From positions 1-41,521 of the forward strand of contig DKUB01000051.1 in the NCBI GenBank assembly GCA_002490465.1: a DNA stretch of 41,521 bases, read 5' to 3'. A program made the position numbers and the translations under genes. This document shows positions 16,983 to 25,090 of the stretch, piece after piece. Under the pieces are notes generated by a model that made no database searches, had not been told where the DNA came from, and was given only the letters and a program-made list of their open reading frames with translations. The DNA is from Lachnoclostridium sp. UBA7215. GTDB taxonomy: Bacteria > Bacillota > Clostridia > Lachnospirales > Lachnospiraceae. The first letter of the stretch is position 1. Each line of letters starts with the position of its first letter.

Positions 16983-17643
16983 TGGTTATAACGGTATCCG
17001 TAACCGTAGACGGTTTCAATTTGCAGTTCCGGTAATTTGCGACGGATATTTTTTATATAATTGTCCACTACCCTGTCGCTTCCAAAATATTCATCAGACC
17101 AGACATCACGAAGCAGCTGTTCACGTGAAATCGCCTGACCTTTATGCCTGAGGAAAAAAGGAGGATATCAAATTCTCTGCTGGTAATGTCCTCCTTCTTC
17201 CCTGAATTTAAAATGAGTCTGCGGGATAAATCCATTTCATAGGCACCAAGGGAGATCGTACTGCTTCTGCTTTTTTCCTCTTTTTGTTTTTGGTCAAAAA
17301 GCTTACGAATCCGGAATACCAGCTCCGCCGGAAGAAAGGGCTTTGCAATATAGTCATCACAGCCCATTTCAAATCCGGTAACCCGATCAAAGCGATCCCC
17401 TTTAGCCGATATAATAATCACAGACGCACCTGAATTCTGTGCTTTGATTGCTTTTAAAATATCAAGTCCGTTTCCGTCCGGAAGCATAATATCCACAACC
17501 CAGACAGATATATCAGAAGCGAGCTGCATTTGCGCTTCCGAAAAACTGTTGCAGGTTATCACTGCGTAGCCTTCCTTTTGAAGATAAAACTGCATCAGAC
17601 AGTTTAAGTCCATTTCATCCTCTACAATACAGATACATTTCAT
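16979..17643 (-). pseudogene. OmpR-family response regulator, interrupted by a one-base frameshift
   Basis: The receiver domain is complete (Asp10, phospho-acceptor Asp51, Lys101). The winged-helix output domain starts normally (ITSREFDILLF), but the reading frame then leaves the family pattern and stops at 17068. Stepping back one base in the T6 run (A6 on the plus strand, 17154-17159) after Phe163 restores a canonical C-terminal half: FLRHKGQAISREQLLRDVW, then DNYIKNIRRKLPELQ and TVYGYGYRY. It terminates at 16979, overlapping the kinase start as ATGA. The restored protein is 221 aa, exactly family size. Causes could be a one-T deletion, phase variation, programmed slippage or a sequencing error. 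Without the shift the DNA-binding domain is lost and the protein is about 191 aa. Confidence 0.85.
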
Positions 17644-17660
17644 ATGCCAACTCTACCTTT

Positions 17661-17689
17661 ATTTTATCCCACAATTCTTATCCACACAA
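17661..17689 (-). promoter_or_regulatory. Putative promoter of the two-component genes
   Basis: Minus-strand TTGTGT (17684-17689), 17 bases, TAAAAT (17661-17666), 18 bp upstream of the response-regulator ATG. The divergent 181-bp spacer also holds several TTTACA/TTTGCA-like half sites near 17757-17790 that could be regulator contacts; that is a guess. Confidence 0.35.
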
Positions 17690-17824
17690 CACATTGCACA
17701 CTTCCAAAGACGGACAGCACTCATCCGCATATACATTTTAACATAATCCAATACAAATTTACAAGAGATTTGCATATTTGTCACAAACTTCTCCCTTATG
17801 CTTGCACTATAAGGAGGAAAAAAC

Positions 17825-19309
17825 ATGGAAGAAAACAGAAAACAAAAAAAATTTAAAATGCCCACCTCATTTACTACCATCATCATTTTGACTGCCGTTG
17901 TAGCGGTCCTGACATTTTTGATTCCGGCAGGTCAGTATGAATACAGGGACGGAACACCCGTGGCCGGTACCTATCAAGTAGTAGATTCCAATCCCCAGGG
18001 ACTTTGGGACGTCCTGAAGGCTCCTGTTGAAGGCTTTAAAGGTGCCATTGATATTGCACTGTTTGTATTGGTTCTGGGCGGATGTCTGGGAATTATTTTT
18101 GAAACAAAAGCCATTGATGCGGCCCTCGCCAGAGTTGTAACCAGGCTCAAGGGAAGAGAAAAAATACTCATACCAATCGTAATGGGAATCTGTGCAATCG
18201 GAGGAACCTCATACGGTATGGCCGAAGAGACAATCGCTTTTTACCCTATTTTAATCCCCGTTCTTCTGGCTGCCGGCTATGACGTAGTTACAGGAGTAAT
18301 GGTTGTATTTTTGGGAGCCGGTGTGGGAATTGTAGGAGGTATCGCAAATCCCTTCTCCGTAGGCATAGGATCAAATCTTGCGGGCATTTCCCTGGGAGAC
18401 GGTATCATAACAAGAATGATTTTATTTGCAGCATGCCTGATATTTGCCATTTTCTTTGTCATGCGTTATGCGGAAAAAGTCCGCAAGGACCCTTCAAAAT
18501 CAATTGTTTATGATATTCGTGATATTACAGACGCACCCTTTAAGAAAAATACGGATTCTGAAATAGCAGAATTTATTCCCAAACGCAAAAAAGTCATTGT
18601 GATTTTCGGATGTATGTTTTTGCTTATGATTATTTCGATTATTCCGTGGGGAAGCAAATTCGGTATACATATTTTCGAGAACTTCCATAAATTTTTATCA
18701 GGCATTCCTGTGTTAGGAAATATTCTGGGACACACAATTCCTCTGGGAGACTGGTTCTTTACCGAAATGACCATGCTGTTTCTAGCCGGTGCAGTTTTAA
18801 TAGGCATCGTTTACGGCTTTACGGAAGAAAAAATTGTAAATCTCTTTATTTGCGGCTGTAAGGATATACTGAGCGTTGTATTGATTTTAGGAGTTGCGAA
18901 AGGCTTATCTGTCATCATGACAGACGGTTTCATCATAGACACAATCCTGCATTACGGAGAACTGCTGTTATCAAACATTACAGGCGTGATTTTCCCTGCA
19001 ATTGCTTATATTTTATATATTCCTATGTCTTTGCTGATTCCATCTTCTTCCGGACTGCATACCGCCACCATTCCTATTTTAGCTCCCCTGGGAGATTTTC
19101 TGAATGTAGGACGGGAATTTATCGTAATGGCATGCCAGGCCGGAAGTGAAACAATGAATTTTATTTCCCCCACACAGGCCGTACTGATCGGTGCCCTGAC
19201 GCTTACCAATATTCCGTATGAACGGTGGCTGAAACATATACTTCCGTTCTTTTTCGGTATCATTGCGATTACCTGTGTTGTTCTTACTTTTGGATGCAAA
19301 TTTTTATAA
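17825..19309 (+). CDS. YfcC-family membrane transporter (DcuC/ArcD-like)
   Basis: This 494-aa integral membrane protein has about 11-12 hydrophobic segments, of the YfcC / C4-dicarboxylate anaerobic carrier (DcuC) superfamily. Typical features are the short basic N terminus, the first helix followed by IPAGQYEYRDG, the glycine-rich GAGVGIVGGIANPFSVGIGSNLAGI near residue 160, and the C-terminal SLLIPSSSGLHTATIPILAPL. Relatives move amino acids, peptides or dicarboxylates; the substrate is not shown. It is followed 29 bp later by an opine-dehydrogenase-family gene, so uptake or export of an opine-like or N-carboxyalkyl amino acid is a reasonable guess. AAGGAGG lies before the ATG at 17825. It is divergent from, and probably controlled by, the two-component genes. 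Confidence 0.88.
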   Translation: MEENRKQKKFKMPTSFTTIIILTAVVAVLTFLIPAGQYEYRDGTPVAGTYQVVDSNPQGLWDVLKAPVEGFKGAIDIALFVLVLGGCLGIIFETKAIDAALARVVTRLKGREKILIPIVMGICAIGGTSYGMAEETIAFYPILIPVLLAAGYDVVTGVMVVFLGAGVGIVGGIANPFSVGIGSNLAGISLGDGIITRMILFAACLIFAIFFVMRYAEKVRKDPSKSIVYDIRDITDAPFKKNTDSEIAEFIPKRKKVIVIFGCMFLLMIISIIPWGSKFGIHIFENFHKFLSGIPVLGNILGHTIPLGDWFFTEMTMLFLAGAVLIGIVYGFTEEKIVNLFICGCKDILSVVLILGVAKGLSVIMTDGFIIDTILHYGELLLSNITGVIFPAIAYILYIPMSLLIPSSSGLHTATIPILAPLGDFLNVGREFIVMACQAGSETMNFISPTQAVLIGALTLTNIPYERWLKHILPFFFGIIAITCVVLTFGCKFL

Positions 19310-19338
19310 TCAATTTTTTTGAAAAGGAGAAAATAATT

Positions 19339-20448
19339 ATGAGAGTTACTGTTATCGGAGCCGGCAACGGCGGTCTTACTGCGGCATATGTTTTGGCAAA
19401 AAACGGTCATGAAGTCTGCATTTACGATTCCCCAAAATTTCCTGCACAGGTTAACGCCGTTCATGAAAAAGGCGGAATTACCGCTCTTGACGAAGACAAT
19501 GGCGCGAAAATGTTATTTCCCGGATTTGCTCAAATAGCCATAGCCACAACAGATGTTCAAAAAGCTATGGAGTTTTCGGATACTTTTATGATGGTTTGTC
19601 CGTCCTTTGCACAGGAAATCATGTTCTCCGCTATGCTGCCGTATCTGAAAGACGAAATGAAATTTTTTGTGATTCCCGGTAATTATGGCGGACTTGTCCT
19701 GAACAAGATGGTGCAACATTCTGAGAAACGGGGCACAAATGTAACTTTTATTGACACTATCAGTTTACCATGGGCTACCCGGGCTGTAGATCCTGGTACC
19801 ATTTCTATTATGGGTGTAAAAGAATTTATGCCTTTAAGCATATTCCCAAAAGCCCGGCAAACAGAGGATATGATAAAATTTGTCAGGGAAATTTTCCCTG
19901 TTCCCGTCGAAATTCTGGATAATCCTGTAGTAGCTGCCCTGGAAAATATTAATTTCGGCGCCCACCCTCTTTTTACCATTCTGAACATGGGATTGCTGGA
20001 AAATTTTGAAGGCGGATACAACTTTTATCGGGACTGCTGCTCTACATCAATCGCCAAAGTAGAAGATACTTTAGACCGGGAACGGCTGACTGTAGGTGAA
20101 AGCCTCCATTTACATCTTCGTACAGAGCTGGAAGCAATGAACGCCCTTTATGCCAGCGACTGTTCAACTATTTACGAATTTAACAGAGGATCCAGCGCTC
20201 ATGGAAAAATAAAAAATGCACCTGCAAATTCTAAAAACCGCTATATCACAGAGGACATTCCATATCTGTTTGTGCCGTTCTGCGAGCTGGCTAAAATCTG
20301 CGGCGTCGAAGTACCGGCAGCTGAAGCCTTAATCACTTTAGCAAATATTTATAACGATGTAGATTACCGCAAAACGGGACGTACCCTGGATAAGATGGGC
20401 TTTAACCATTGGACTAAACAGGAAATTCTTGCATTTCTTGAATTATAA
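19339..20448 (+). CDS. NAD/NADP octopine/nopaline dehydrogenase family protein
   Basis: This 369-aa oxidoreductase has an N-terminal Rossmann domain (VTVIGAGNGGLTAAYVLAKNG, glycine motif at residues 7-12) and the helical C-terminal domain of the opine dehydrogenase family, with the conserved NINFGAHP segment that carries the catalytic His. Family members reductively condense an amino acid with a 2-oxo acid, or run the reverse. The ATG at 19339 is chosen because AAAAGGAGAAA precedes it. The frame is open further upstream but there overlaps the transporter gene. It shares a plus-strand transcript with the YfcC transporter. The combination suggests catabolism or synthesis of an opine-type compound; the direction and substrate are not visible. 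Confidence 0.88.
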   Translation: MRVTVIGAGNGGLTAAYVLAKNGHEVCIYDSPKFPAQVNAVHEKGGITALDEDNGAKMLFPGFAQIAIATTDVQKAMEFSDTFMMVCPSFAQEIMFSAMLPYLKDEMKFFVIPGNYGGLVLNKMVQHSEKRGTNVTFIDTISLPWATRAVDPGTISIMGVKEFMPLSIFPKARQTEDMIKFVREIFPVPVEILDNPVVAALENINFGAHPLFTILNMGLLENFEGGYNFYRDCCSTSIAKVEDTLDRERLTVGESLHLHLRTELEAMNALYASDCSTIYEFNRGSSAHGKIKNAPANSKNRYITEDIPYLFVPFCELAKICGVEVPAAEALITLANIYNDVDYRKTGRTLDKMGFNHWTKQEILAFLEL

Positions 20449-20536
20449 AATCTATTTCAGTCCTGTAAAACTTCCGGGAAACAGATTTATGCAAAGTCCG
20501 CAGCCGGAGGCCGGACAGCAAAGAAGCCTCCACCAC

Positions 20537-20570
20537 ATTGCCCTGCCTGGAAATTCCCAGGCAGGGCAAT
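20537..20570. terminator. Hairpin between convergent genes
   Basis: A 14-bp perfect stem (20537-20550 with 20557-20570) with a 6-nt loop lies between the plus-strand dehydrogenase and the minus-strand cupin gene. It could terminate both, although neither side has a long T run. Confidence 0.6.
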
Positions 20571-20596
20571 GCAAAACTGCTTATAAGATATTTGAC

Positions 20597-21025
20597 TTAA
20601 TAATGTGCATTCTCCGCTTCTTCCTTTGTGCGCTGAATTGTTCCTGCCGGATGATGCGGCGGCGCATAAACGGAAGACACCTTCAGGGGCATTCGACCGA
20701 TATTGATCACATTATGCCATGTACCTGCCGGGACAAAAATCGTATCCCCTTTACAGGCCTCTTTTTGAAAATCCAGACGGCTTTTACAATTGCCCATCTT
20801 TATCAGCGCCATCCCCTGCTCAATCCGAATCAGCTGATCCGTATCTTCATGGATTTCCAGACCGATATCCGAACATACCGGGATGCACATAAGTGTCATT
20901 TGTACATAACAGCCCGTCCATATTTCAGTACGGTAGTTTGTATTCTGTACTGCCTTCTGACAGACATTCACTACATATAGCTCCGCATTCCGCTGCTTCT
21001 GCCTGTCTAAACAATCCGCATTCAT
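20597..21025 (-). CDS. Cupin-domain protein
   Basis: This 142-aa protein has a single small beta-barrel. Cupin motif 1 is seen as the glycine-rich DIGLEIHEDTDQLIRIEQG and motif 2 as GDTIFVPAGTWHNVINIG. The usual metal ligands are partly present: one His and Glu/Asp residues in motif 1 (HEDTDQ) and His in motif 2 (TWHNV). This group is often annotated simply as cupin domain-containing and may be a small isomerase, sugar-binding or metal-binding protein; its reaction is unknown. AAGGTG lies before the ATG. It is the last intact gene before the convergent hairpin and is probably independent of the broken gene fragment upstream. Confidence 0.85.
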   Translation of the reverse strand: MNADCLDRQKQRNAELYVVNVCQKAVQNTNYRTEIWTGCYVQMTLMCIPVCSDIGLEIHEDTDQLIRIEQGMALIKMGNCKSRLDFQKEACKGDTIFVPAGTWHNVINIGRMPLKVSSVYAPPHHPAGTIQRTKEEAENAHY

Positions 21026-21098
21026 TAGACACCTTCAATTTTTTTATTATTATATGCATGGCAGATTTCTTTGTTTACTTCTCATAACATTTCTTCCG

Positions 21099-21232
21099 TA
21101 ATGCTTTTCCTCAATCTGTTTCAAGGCTGCACCCACGCTATCCTCCAGACTGTACTCCTCCACCGGGTCATGCACCTAGAACCCAATGATGAAAGCATCA
21201 TCAGCCTTGTTCCCTGGCCCAACATGATGCTA
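21099..21232 (-). pseudogene. Remnant of a second AAA-ATPase-like/PD-(D/E)XK gene (3' end)
   Basis: About 130 bp match the 3' part of the intact gene at 23247-24926 (around 23338-23470, constant offset of 2,239 bases). In the minus reading the nuclease-core segment is recognisable, but the lysine codon of the E-F-K triad is now TAG, and one base is missing near 21218 (GGCCC against GGCTCC). Only this C-terminal piece survives. It begins at the very stop codon of the unrelated gene at 21230, so the junction marks a recombination or deletion event. Confidence 0.85.
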
Positions 21233-22723
21233 TGAACTTATCATTTTATTCAATCGTACAATATCCACCATCCTTCGCCTCTTTGCACTGGCATAAAATT
21301 TCTTATATCTCTCTTCATCCTTGCATGTTATCGCATCTTGCAGGAGAAAGGCAAAAAGATCTGTCAGATCGTCTTTACATTTTTTTAATCCCTGCTCTGC
21401 TATCTCACATGCCCGGGTCTCATTTCCAGAATCATGATAGTACTGTATCAACTCAACGTACTCTTTAGACGACTTATTTAAATGCGTTTCCAAATACTGG
21501 ACATACTTGTCGTTTCTTCCATATTGACGATATAAGTCTGCGGCCTGTCTTGCATACAGGCCGCATTCATTCAGCAAATCTGCAAATTCCAATGTTTCTT
21601 CTTTTGTTATGTAAAGCTTCTCTGCCAGCTCTCTGATCGGATCATAACACCCATAGCAATCATAGTATTCATGAGTTACCATTTCATGTAAAATTTTCTT
21701 TCGCAGTTTCCAGTCTTCTTCATCAAATCTGCCTCTTTTGATTAAAGCCCGGCAAATATTCCACACTTCATCAATCTCCAATTGATCATCAATATATCTT
21801 TCATAACTCAACATATGTAATAATTCGCCAATCTGTTTCCATGAAGCTTTAAGAACAGACACCTTGTTCTGCTTTTCTACTTCATTTTTCTGTTTTCTGC
21901 ATTTCCTGCGGATATCCAGAAGCAGATGCTGCTTTCTCGCCTGTTCCTTTTCTAACGCATATCTTTCCCGCCAAAATTGACTATCATACGAAATGTTTCC
22001 AACTCTCGCATCAATTTCTTTTATCTCTTCTTCCAGAAGTTTTTCCATATAATCCAAAAGCTTCTCAGAAATCAACCCGTCAAAATCACTCGGGTTAAGT
22101 TTGCTGCATAGTTCATTTTGCCAGACATTTAAAAGCCCTCTGGCAAAATCCAGGCTTTCATCATGTCCTTTATCTATAAGCAGCGCTTCCAGCCAATCAT
22201 AACCTATTTCATAAATACTCATAGACAGCTTCTGTTCTCTCCCGGCATCTGCCACCGTAAACGGAGAATCGTCTGTGAAATCTTCTGAATTCTCAGCTTC
22301 TACAACCTGAAACTCCAAACGGCATATCTGATCCAGTATTTTCCGGGCAAGTTCATATTCCCCCAAATGCAAAAGATCATGACATCCTCTGAAAGTTCTG
22401 TCTAAAAAGGGAAAAGCCGACCTGGGATCATTGTGCCATGTCTCCCAGTCGTCTATATACCTGCCTTCTGAATTAAACTCACAATAATGCGTTTCGTATT
22501 CTACATAAATTTCGCCGCTTTGAACTTTTTTGCAAAACTCTTCTATCTCCATTTCTGTTGGCATATATAGTATCTTCTTTTCTCCGGTCAGAGACAAAAT
22601 AAAATCCTGATATGCCGATTCGGGTGTCAACTTTGCCTGTTCCAGTATCCATGTATCCTTTTGTTCGGGGGATAGCTCCTGTAATCTTTCATAAATAAAA
22701 TCTATAAATTCATTGTACTCCAT
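21230..22723 (-). CDS. Unrecognised alpha-helical protein, TPR-like C-terminal half
   Basis: This 497-aa soluble, highly charged protein has no signal peptide and no membrane segment. I do not recognise the family. The N-terminal 60 residues look like a small helical domain (FIDFIYERLQELSPEQKD), and residues 240-290 form a charged helix likely to be a coiled coil (EKEQARKQHLLLDIRRKCRK). The last 130 residues show helical hairpins resembling tetratricopeptide repeats (LYARQAADLYRQYGRND, YVELIQYYHDSGNETRACEI). GGGAGG precedes the ATG at 22723. The stop codon abuts the broken ATPase fragment. It sits between two copies of the ATPase 3' sequence, so it may travel with them. The function is open; a binding or adaptor role is only a guess. 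Confidence 0.75.
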   Translation of the reverse strand: MEYNEFIDFIYERLQELSPEQKDTWILEQAKLTPESAYQDFILSLTGEKKILYMPTEMEIEEFCKKVQSGEIYVEYETHYCEFNSEGRYIDDWETWHNDPRSAFPFLDRTFRGCHDLLHLGEYELARKILDQICRLEFQVVEAENSEDFTDDSPFTVADAGREQKLSMSIYEIGYDWLEALLIDKGHDESLDFARGLLNVWQNELCSKLNPSDFDGLISEKLLDYMEKLLEEEIKEIDARVGNISYDSQFWRERYALEKEQARKQHLLLDIRRKCRKQKNEVEKQNKVSVLKASWKQIGELLHMLSYERYIDDQLEIDEVWNICRALIKRGRFDEEDWKLRKKILHEMVTHEYYDCYGCYDPIRELAEKLYITKEETLEFADLLNECGLYARQAADLYRQYGRNDKYVQYLETHLNKSSKEYVELIQYYHDSGNETRACEIAEQGLKKCKDDLTDLFAFLLQDAITCKDEERYKKFYASAKRRRMVDIVRLNKMISS

Positions 22724-22771
22724 AACGTCCTCCCGTGTAATTCAGCATCAAAGCAATGTATAATAAGCACT

Positions 22772-22888
22772 TTATCTGACACTATACAGTAAAATATTAT
22801 CTTGATTTTTCCTAAATACAATCGGTATACCTGCATTCGACAGTTCTTCCATTACTCTGTACAAAAATTCCATCAAATCCACACACAT
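22772..22888 (-). CDS. Possible 38-aa small ORF
   Basis: This minus-strand frame starts with ATG 3 bases after the stop of the remnant frame at 22892 and ends in TAA at 22772. The product would contain MEELSNAGIPIVFRKNQDN, with protein-like composition. No clear ribosome site is seen, so it may be a further fragment of a decayed gene and not a real small protein. Confidence 0.2.
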   Translation of the reverse strand: MCVDLMEFLYRVMEELSNAGIPIVFRKNQDNILLYSVR

Positions 22889-22891
22889 CAC

Positions 22892-23203
22892 CTACTCTTC
22901 ATAATACTCTAAAGCCCATTCCCGATACTTTTCAAACCTTGATTGTAAATGTTCAGGCATATCAAGCCCATTAAAACTTTCATTGTGCTCATCATAATAA
23001 TTTGCCAGACTTTCTGTAATAATCTGCTCATCGCCATTTTGCTCCAGAAGATCGATTATAGTCTGATTTTCTGTGGTACATACTAATCCATTTCGTTCCT
23101 CACACTCAAGCTTCTCCAGTGATGGTACCAGGATTTGTTCTGTCCCTTCTATATTTTGTTTTCTACTATAAATGAGCAGATTTGAAATTTTACCAAAATT
23201 GTC
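22892..23203 (-). pseudogene. Start-less gene remnant
   Basis: A 103-codon minus-strand frame is open from just after a TAA at 23204-23206 to TAG at 22892. It reads like a genuine soluble protein tail (for example TEQILVPSLEKLECEERNG, then MPEHLQSRFEKYREWALEYY), yet the first ATG is only near its end. It is probably the C-terminal part of a truncated gene. The family is not recognised. The rest of the 22724-23246 gap holds nothing else I can support. Confidence 0.4.
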
Positions 23204-23246
23204 TTAAATACCGTCTTTTTCTCTGTATACCGCAAACCTCCTTGGC

Positions 23247-24926
23247 TTAGCCAATTAACACTTTCTTCCCTTCAAAAGCAAAGCCATATTTCCGGATTTT
23301 ATCTATCGGAATTCCTTTCTCTTCCAATGTACAGGTGTAACGCTTTTCCTCAATCTGCTTCAAGGCTGCACCCACAGTATCCTCCAGACTGTACTCCTCT
23401 TCCGGGTCATGCACTTTGAATTCAAGGATAAAAGCGTCATCAGTCTTGTTCCTTGGCTCCAACATGACATCATATCGTCCGAATCCGCTCTCTCTGTTGG
23501 ATGTAATGCTGTATCTGTCTGCCAGGTCAACCATCAGCCCCAGCACAAAGCCATGATAGAACCTCTCAGGCTCCGAAGCCTCCGAAGGCCTGTTTCCCGA
23601 GTCAAAAAAACTGAAAGTGGCAAGGGCCGTCCTGTTCATATAAATGTTCATCGCCTTTTTGTCGCCCAGCAGCAAAGCCTTGATAAAGGCATTATAGTCC
23701 GGGGTGTATTCAGCGAACCACCCGTCAATCATACGTTCAAACATCATCCGCACTTCCCAGTTTGTCAATCGTAATTCATAATCCGCTTTTCCACGTCTAT
23801 CATACGCAACATGCTCCACTTTCAGATAGCCGCTGGCCAGCAGCAGGCTCCAGATCGCGTTCATATTATGGTCAAGCTGATTGAATACGATCTGTTCATC
23901 GATTGTCGTATGGAAAGATTTTCCCTGCAACAAATCTTCCATGATGATTTTTATATCCGGTATCCCCCTTTGAATCAGCTTTCCGATCAGACTGTTAGAG
24001 CTGGTATTTGCCCAGTAAGCGGCCAAATGTTGTTTGTCAAGATAATTGATAATGGACCATGGATTATAGATATCATGTGTATTTCCAAAGTTAAAACCAT
24101 CATACCAGCCACGGACTTCTTCCTTTTCCGAAAGCCCGAATTCATCCATAGCGGAAAACACTTCCATTTCCGTAAAACCGAAAGAAGCCTCATACTTGCA
24201 TGAAGTAGAGGTGACTACCTCCATATGCTTTAAGTCTGAAAAAACAGACTCTTTACTTATTCGTGTAATGCCTGTCATGACTGCTCTCTCCATGTATGGG
24301 TTCGTCTTGAAGGTAGAATTGAACAGGTTTCGGACAAATGCCACCATTTCATCCCAATATCCATGCACATAAGCTTCCTGCATGGGAGTATCATATTCAT
24401 CCAATAAAATAATGACCTTCTTCCCATAATAATCCGCAAGGAATTCCGATAAGGCTTTTAAAGAATAAGAAGCTACAGAATCACCCATTGTTGGGGATAT
24501 TTCATAGAAAATATCCGGAAGCTTTTTCTGTTTCGGCCCCTTATCCTGCAAAGCTGAATATCTGTCATACAGGCTTTTGATAATGCGGCAGATTTTATCC
24601 CTTGCATTTCCAAAGGATGTTTCCTTTACATCCGCAAAGCTTAAGAAGATTACCGGATATCTGCCCTGGAGGCTACGATACTTCTCTTCTTTCCATATGT
24701 TGAGCCCTTCAAACAGGGCACCTTTATCTGCATACTCCACAGAAAAGAACTTCTCAACCATGCTCATGGTCAGCGTCTTCCCGAAACGCCTGGGGCGGGC
24801 GATTAAGGTCACGCTGTCTCCCTCTTCCCACCATTCCTTTATAAAGCATGATTTATCGATATAAAAATAGCCTTCCCTTCTGATTGTCTCGAAATCCTGA
24901 CATCCGATGCTCACTGTCCTTGACAT
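23247..24926 (-). CDS. AAA-ATPase-like protein with C-terminal PD-(D/E)XK nuclease domain
   Basis: This protein is about 559 aa, in the usual range for the family that joins an AAA-ATPase-like domain (PF09820 type) to a PD-(D/E)XK domain (PF08011 type), common in gut Bacteroidetes and Clostridia and often multicopy. Visible are FETIRREGYFYIDKS, a Walker A variant PRRFGKTLTMS near residue 47, Walker B IILLDEYDTPM near 180, and a nuclease core GFGRYDVMLEP...AFILEFKVHD. The ATG at 24926 is preferred because AAGGGGG lies before it; a TTG at 24965 is possible. A promoter lies 80 bp upstream. The biological role of the family is unsettled. A broken second copy of its 3' end lies at 21099-21232. Confidence 0.9.
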   Translation of the reverse strand: MSRTVSIGCQDFETIRREGYFYIDKSCFIKEWWEEGDSVTLIARPRRFGKTLTMSMVEKFFSVEYADKGALFEGLNIWKEEKYRSLQGRYPVIFLSFADVKETSFGNARDKICRIIKSLYDRYSALQDKGPKQKKLPDIFYEISPTMGDSVASYSLKALSEFLADYYGKKVIILLDEYDTPMQEAYVHGYWDEMVAFVRNLFNSTFKTNPYMERAVMTGITRISKESVFSDLKHMEVVTSTSCKYEASFGFTEMEVFSAMDEFGLSEKEEVRGWYDGFNFGNTHDIYNPWSIINYLDKQHLAAYWANTSSNSLIGKLIQRGIPDIKIIMEDLLQGKSFHTTIDEQIVFNQLDHNMNAIWSLLLASGYLKVEHVAYDRRGKADYELRLTNWEVRMMFERMIDGWFAEYTPDYNAFIKALLLGDKKAMNIYMNRTALATFSFFDSGNRPSEASEPERFYHGFVLGLMVDLADRYSITSNRESGFGRYDVMLEPRNKTDDAFILEFKVHDPEEEYSLEDTVGAALKQIEEKRYTCTLEEKGIPIDKIRKYGFAFEGKKVLIG

Positions 24927-24982
24927 GTCTGCCCCCTTTCCGGCTGTTTTCTGCGCTCCCTGCAATTGATCCGTCTGCTCTT

Positions 24983-25011
24983 AGTATAGCTGATTGCAAT
25001 TTGCATTACAA
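24983..25011 (-). promoter_or_regulatory. Putative promoter of the AAA-ATPase-like gene
   Basis: Minus-strand TTGTAA (25006-25011), 17 bases, TATACT (24983-24988). Transcription would begin about 50 bp before the chosen ATG at 24926. Confidence 0.45.
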
Positions 25012-25035
25012 TAACAATCGCCATCCATATGCAAA

Positions 25036-25070
25036 AATCACCCATTTTACTGCCATTGAAATGAGTGATT
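25036..25070 (-). terminator. Probable terminator after the DUF362 lipoprotein gene
   Basis: A 12-bp stem with one mismatch (25036-25047 with 25059-25070) and an 11-nt loop lies 21 bp beyond the DUF362 stop. On the minus strand the stem runs into TTTTTGC. It would close the long operon that begins near 33441. Confidence 0.55.
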
Positions 25071-25090
25071 CCCGGTTTTTTGATCAGCCC

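Noticed and set aside
17154..17159. Programmed -1 frameshift as the explanation for the response regulator
   Set aside because: The sequence is not a canonical X XXY YYZ slippery site and no downstream pseudoknot is evident, so deletion or sequencing error is preferred. The observation is kept as a finding.
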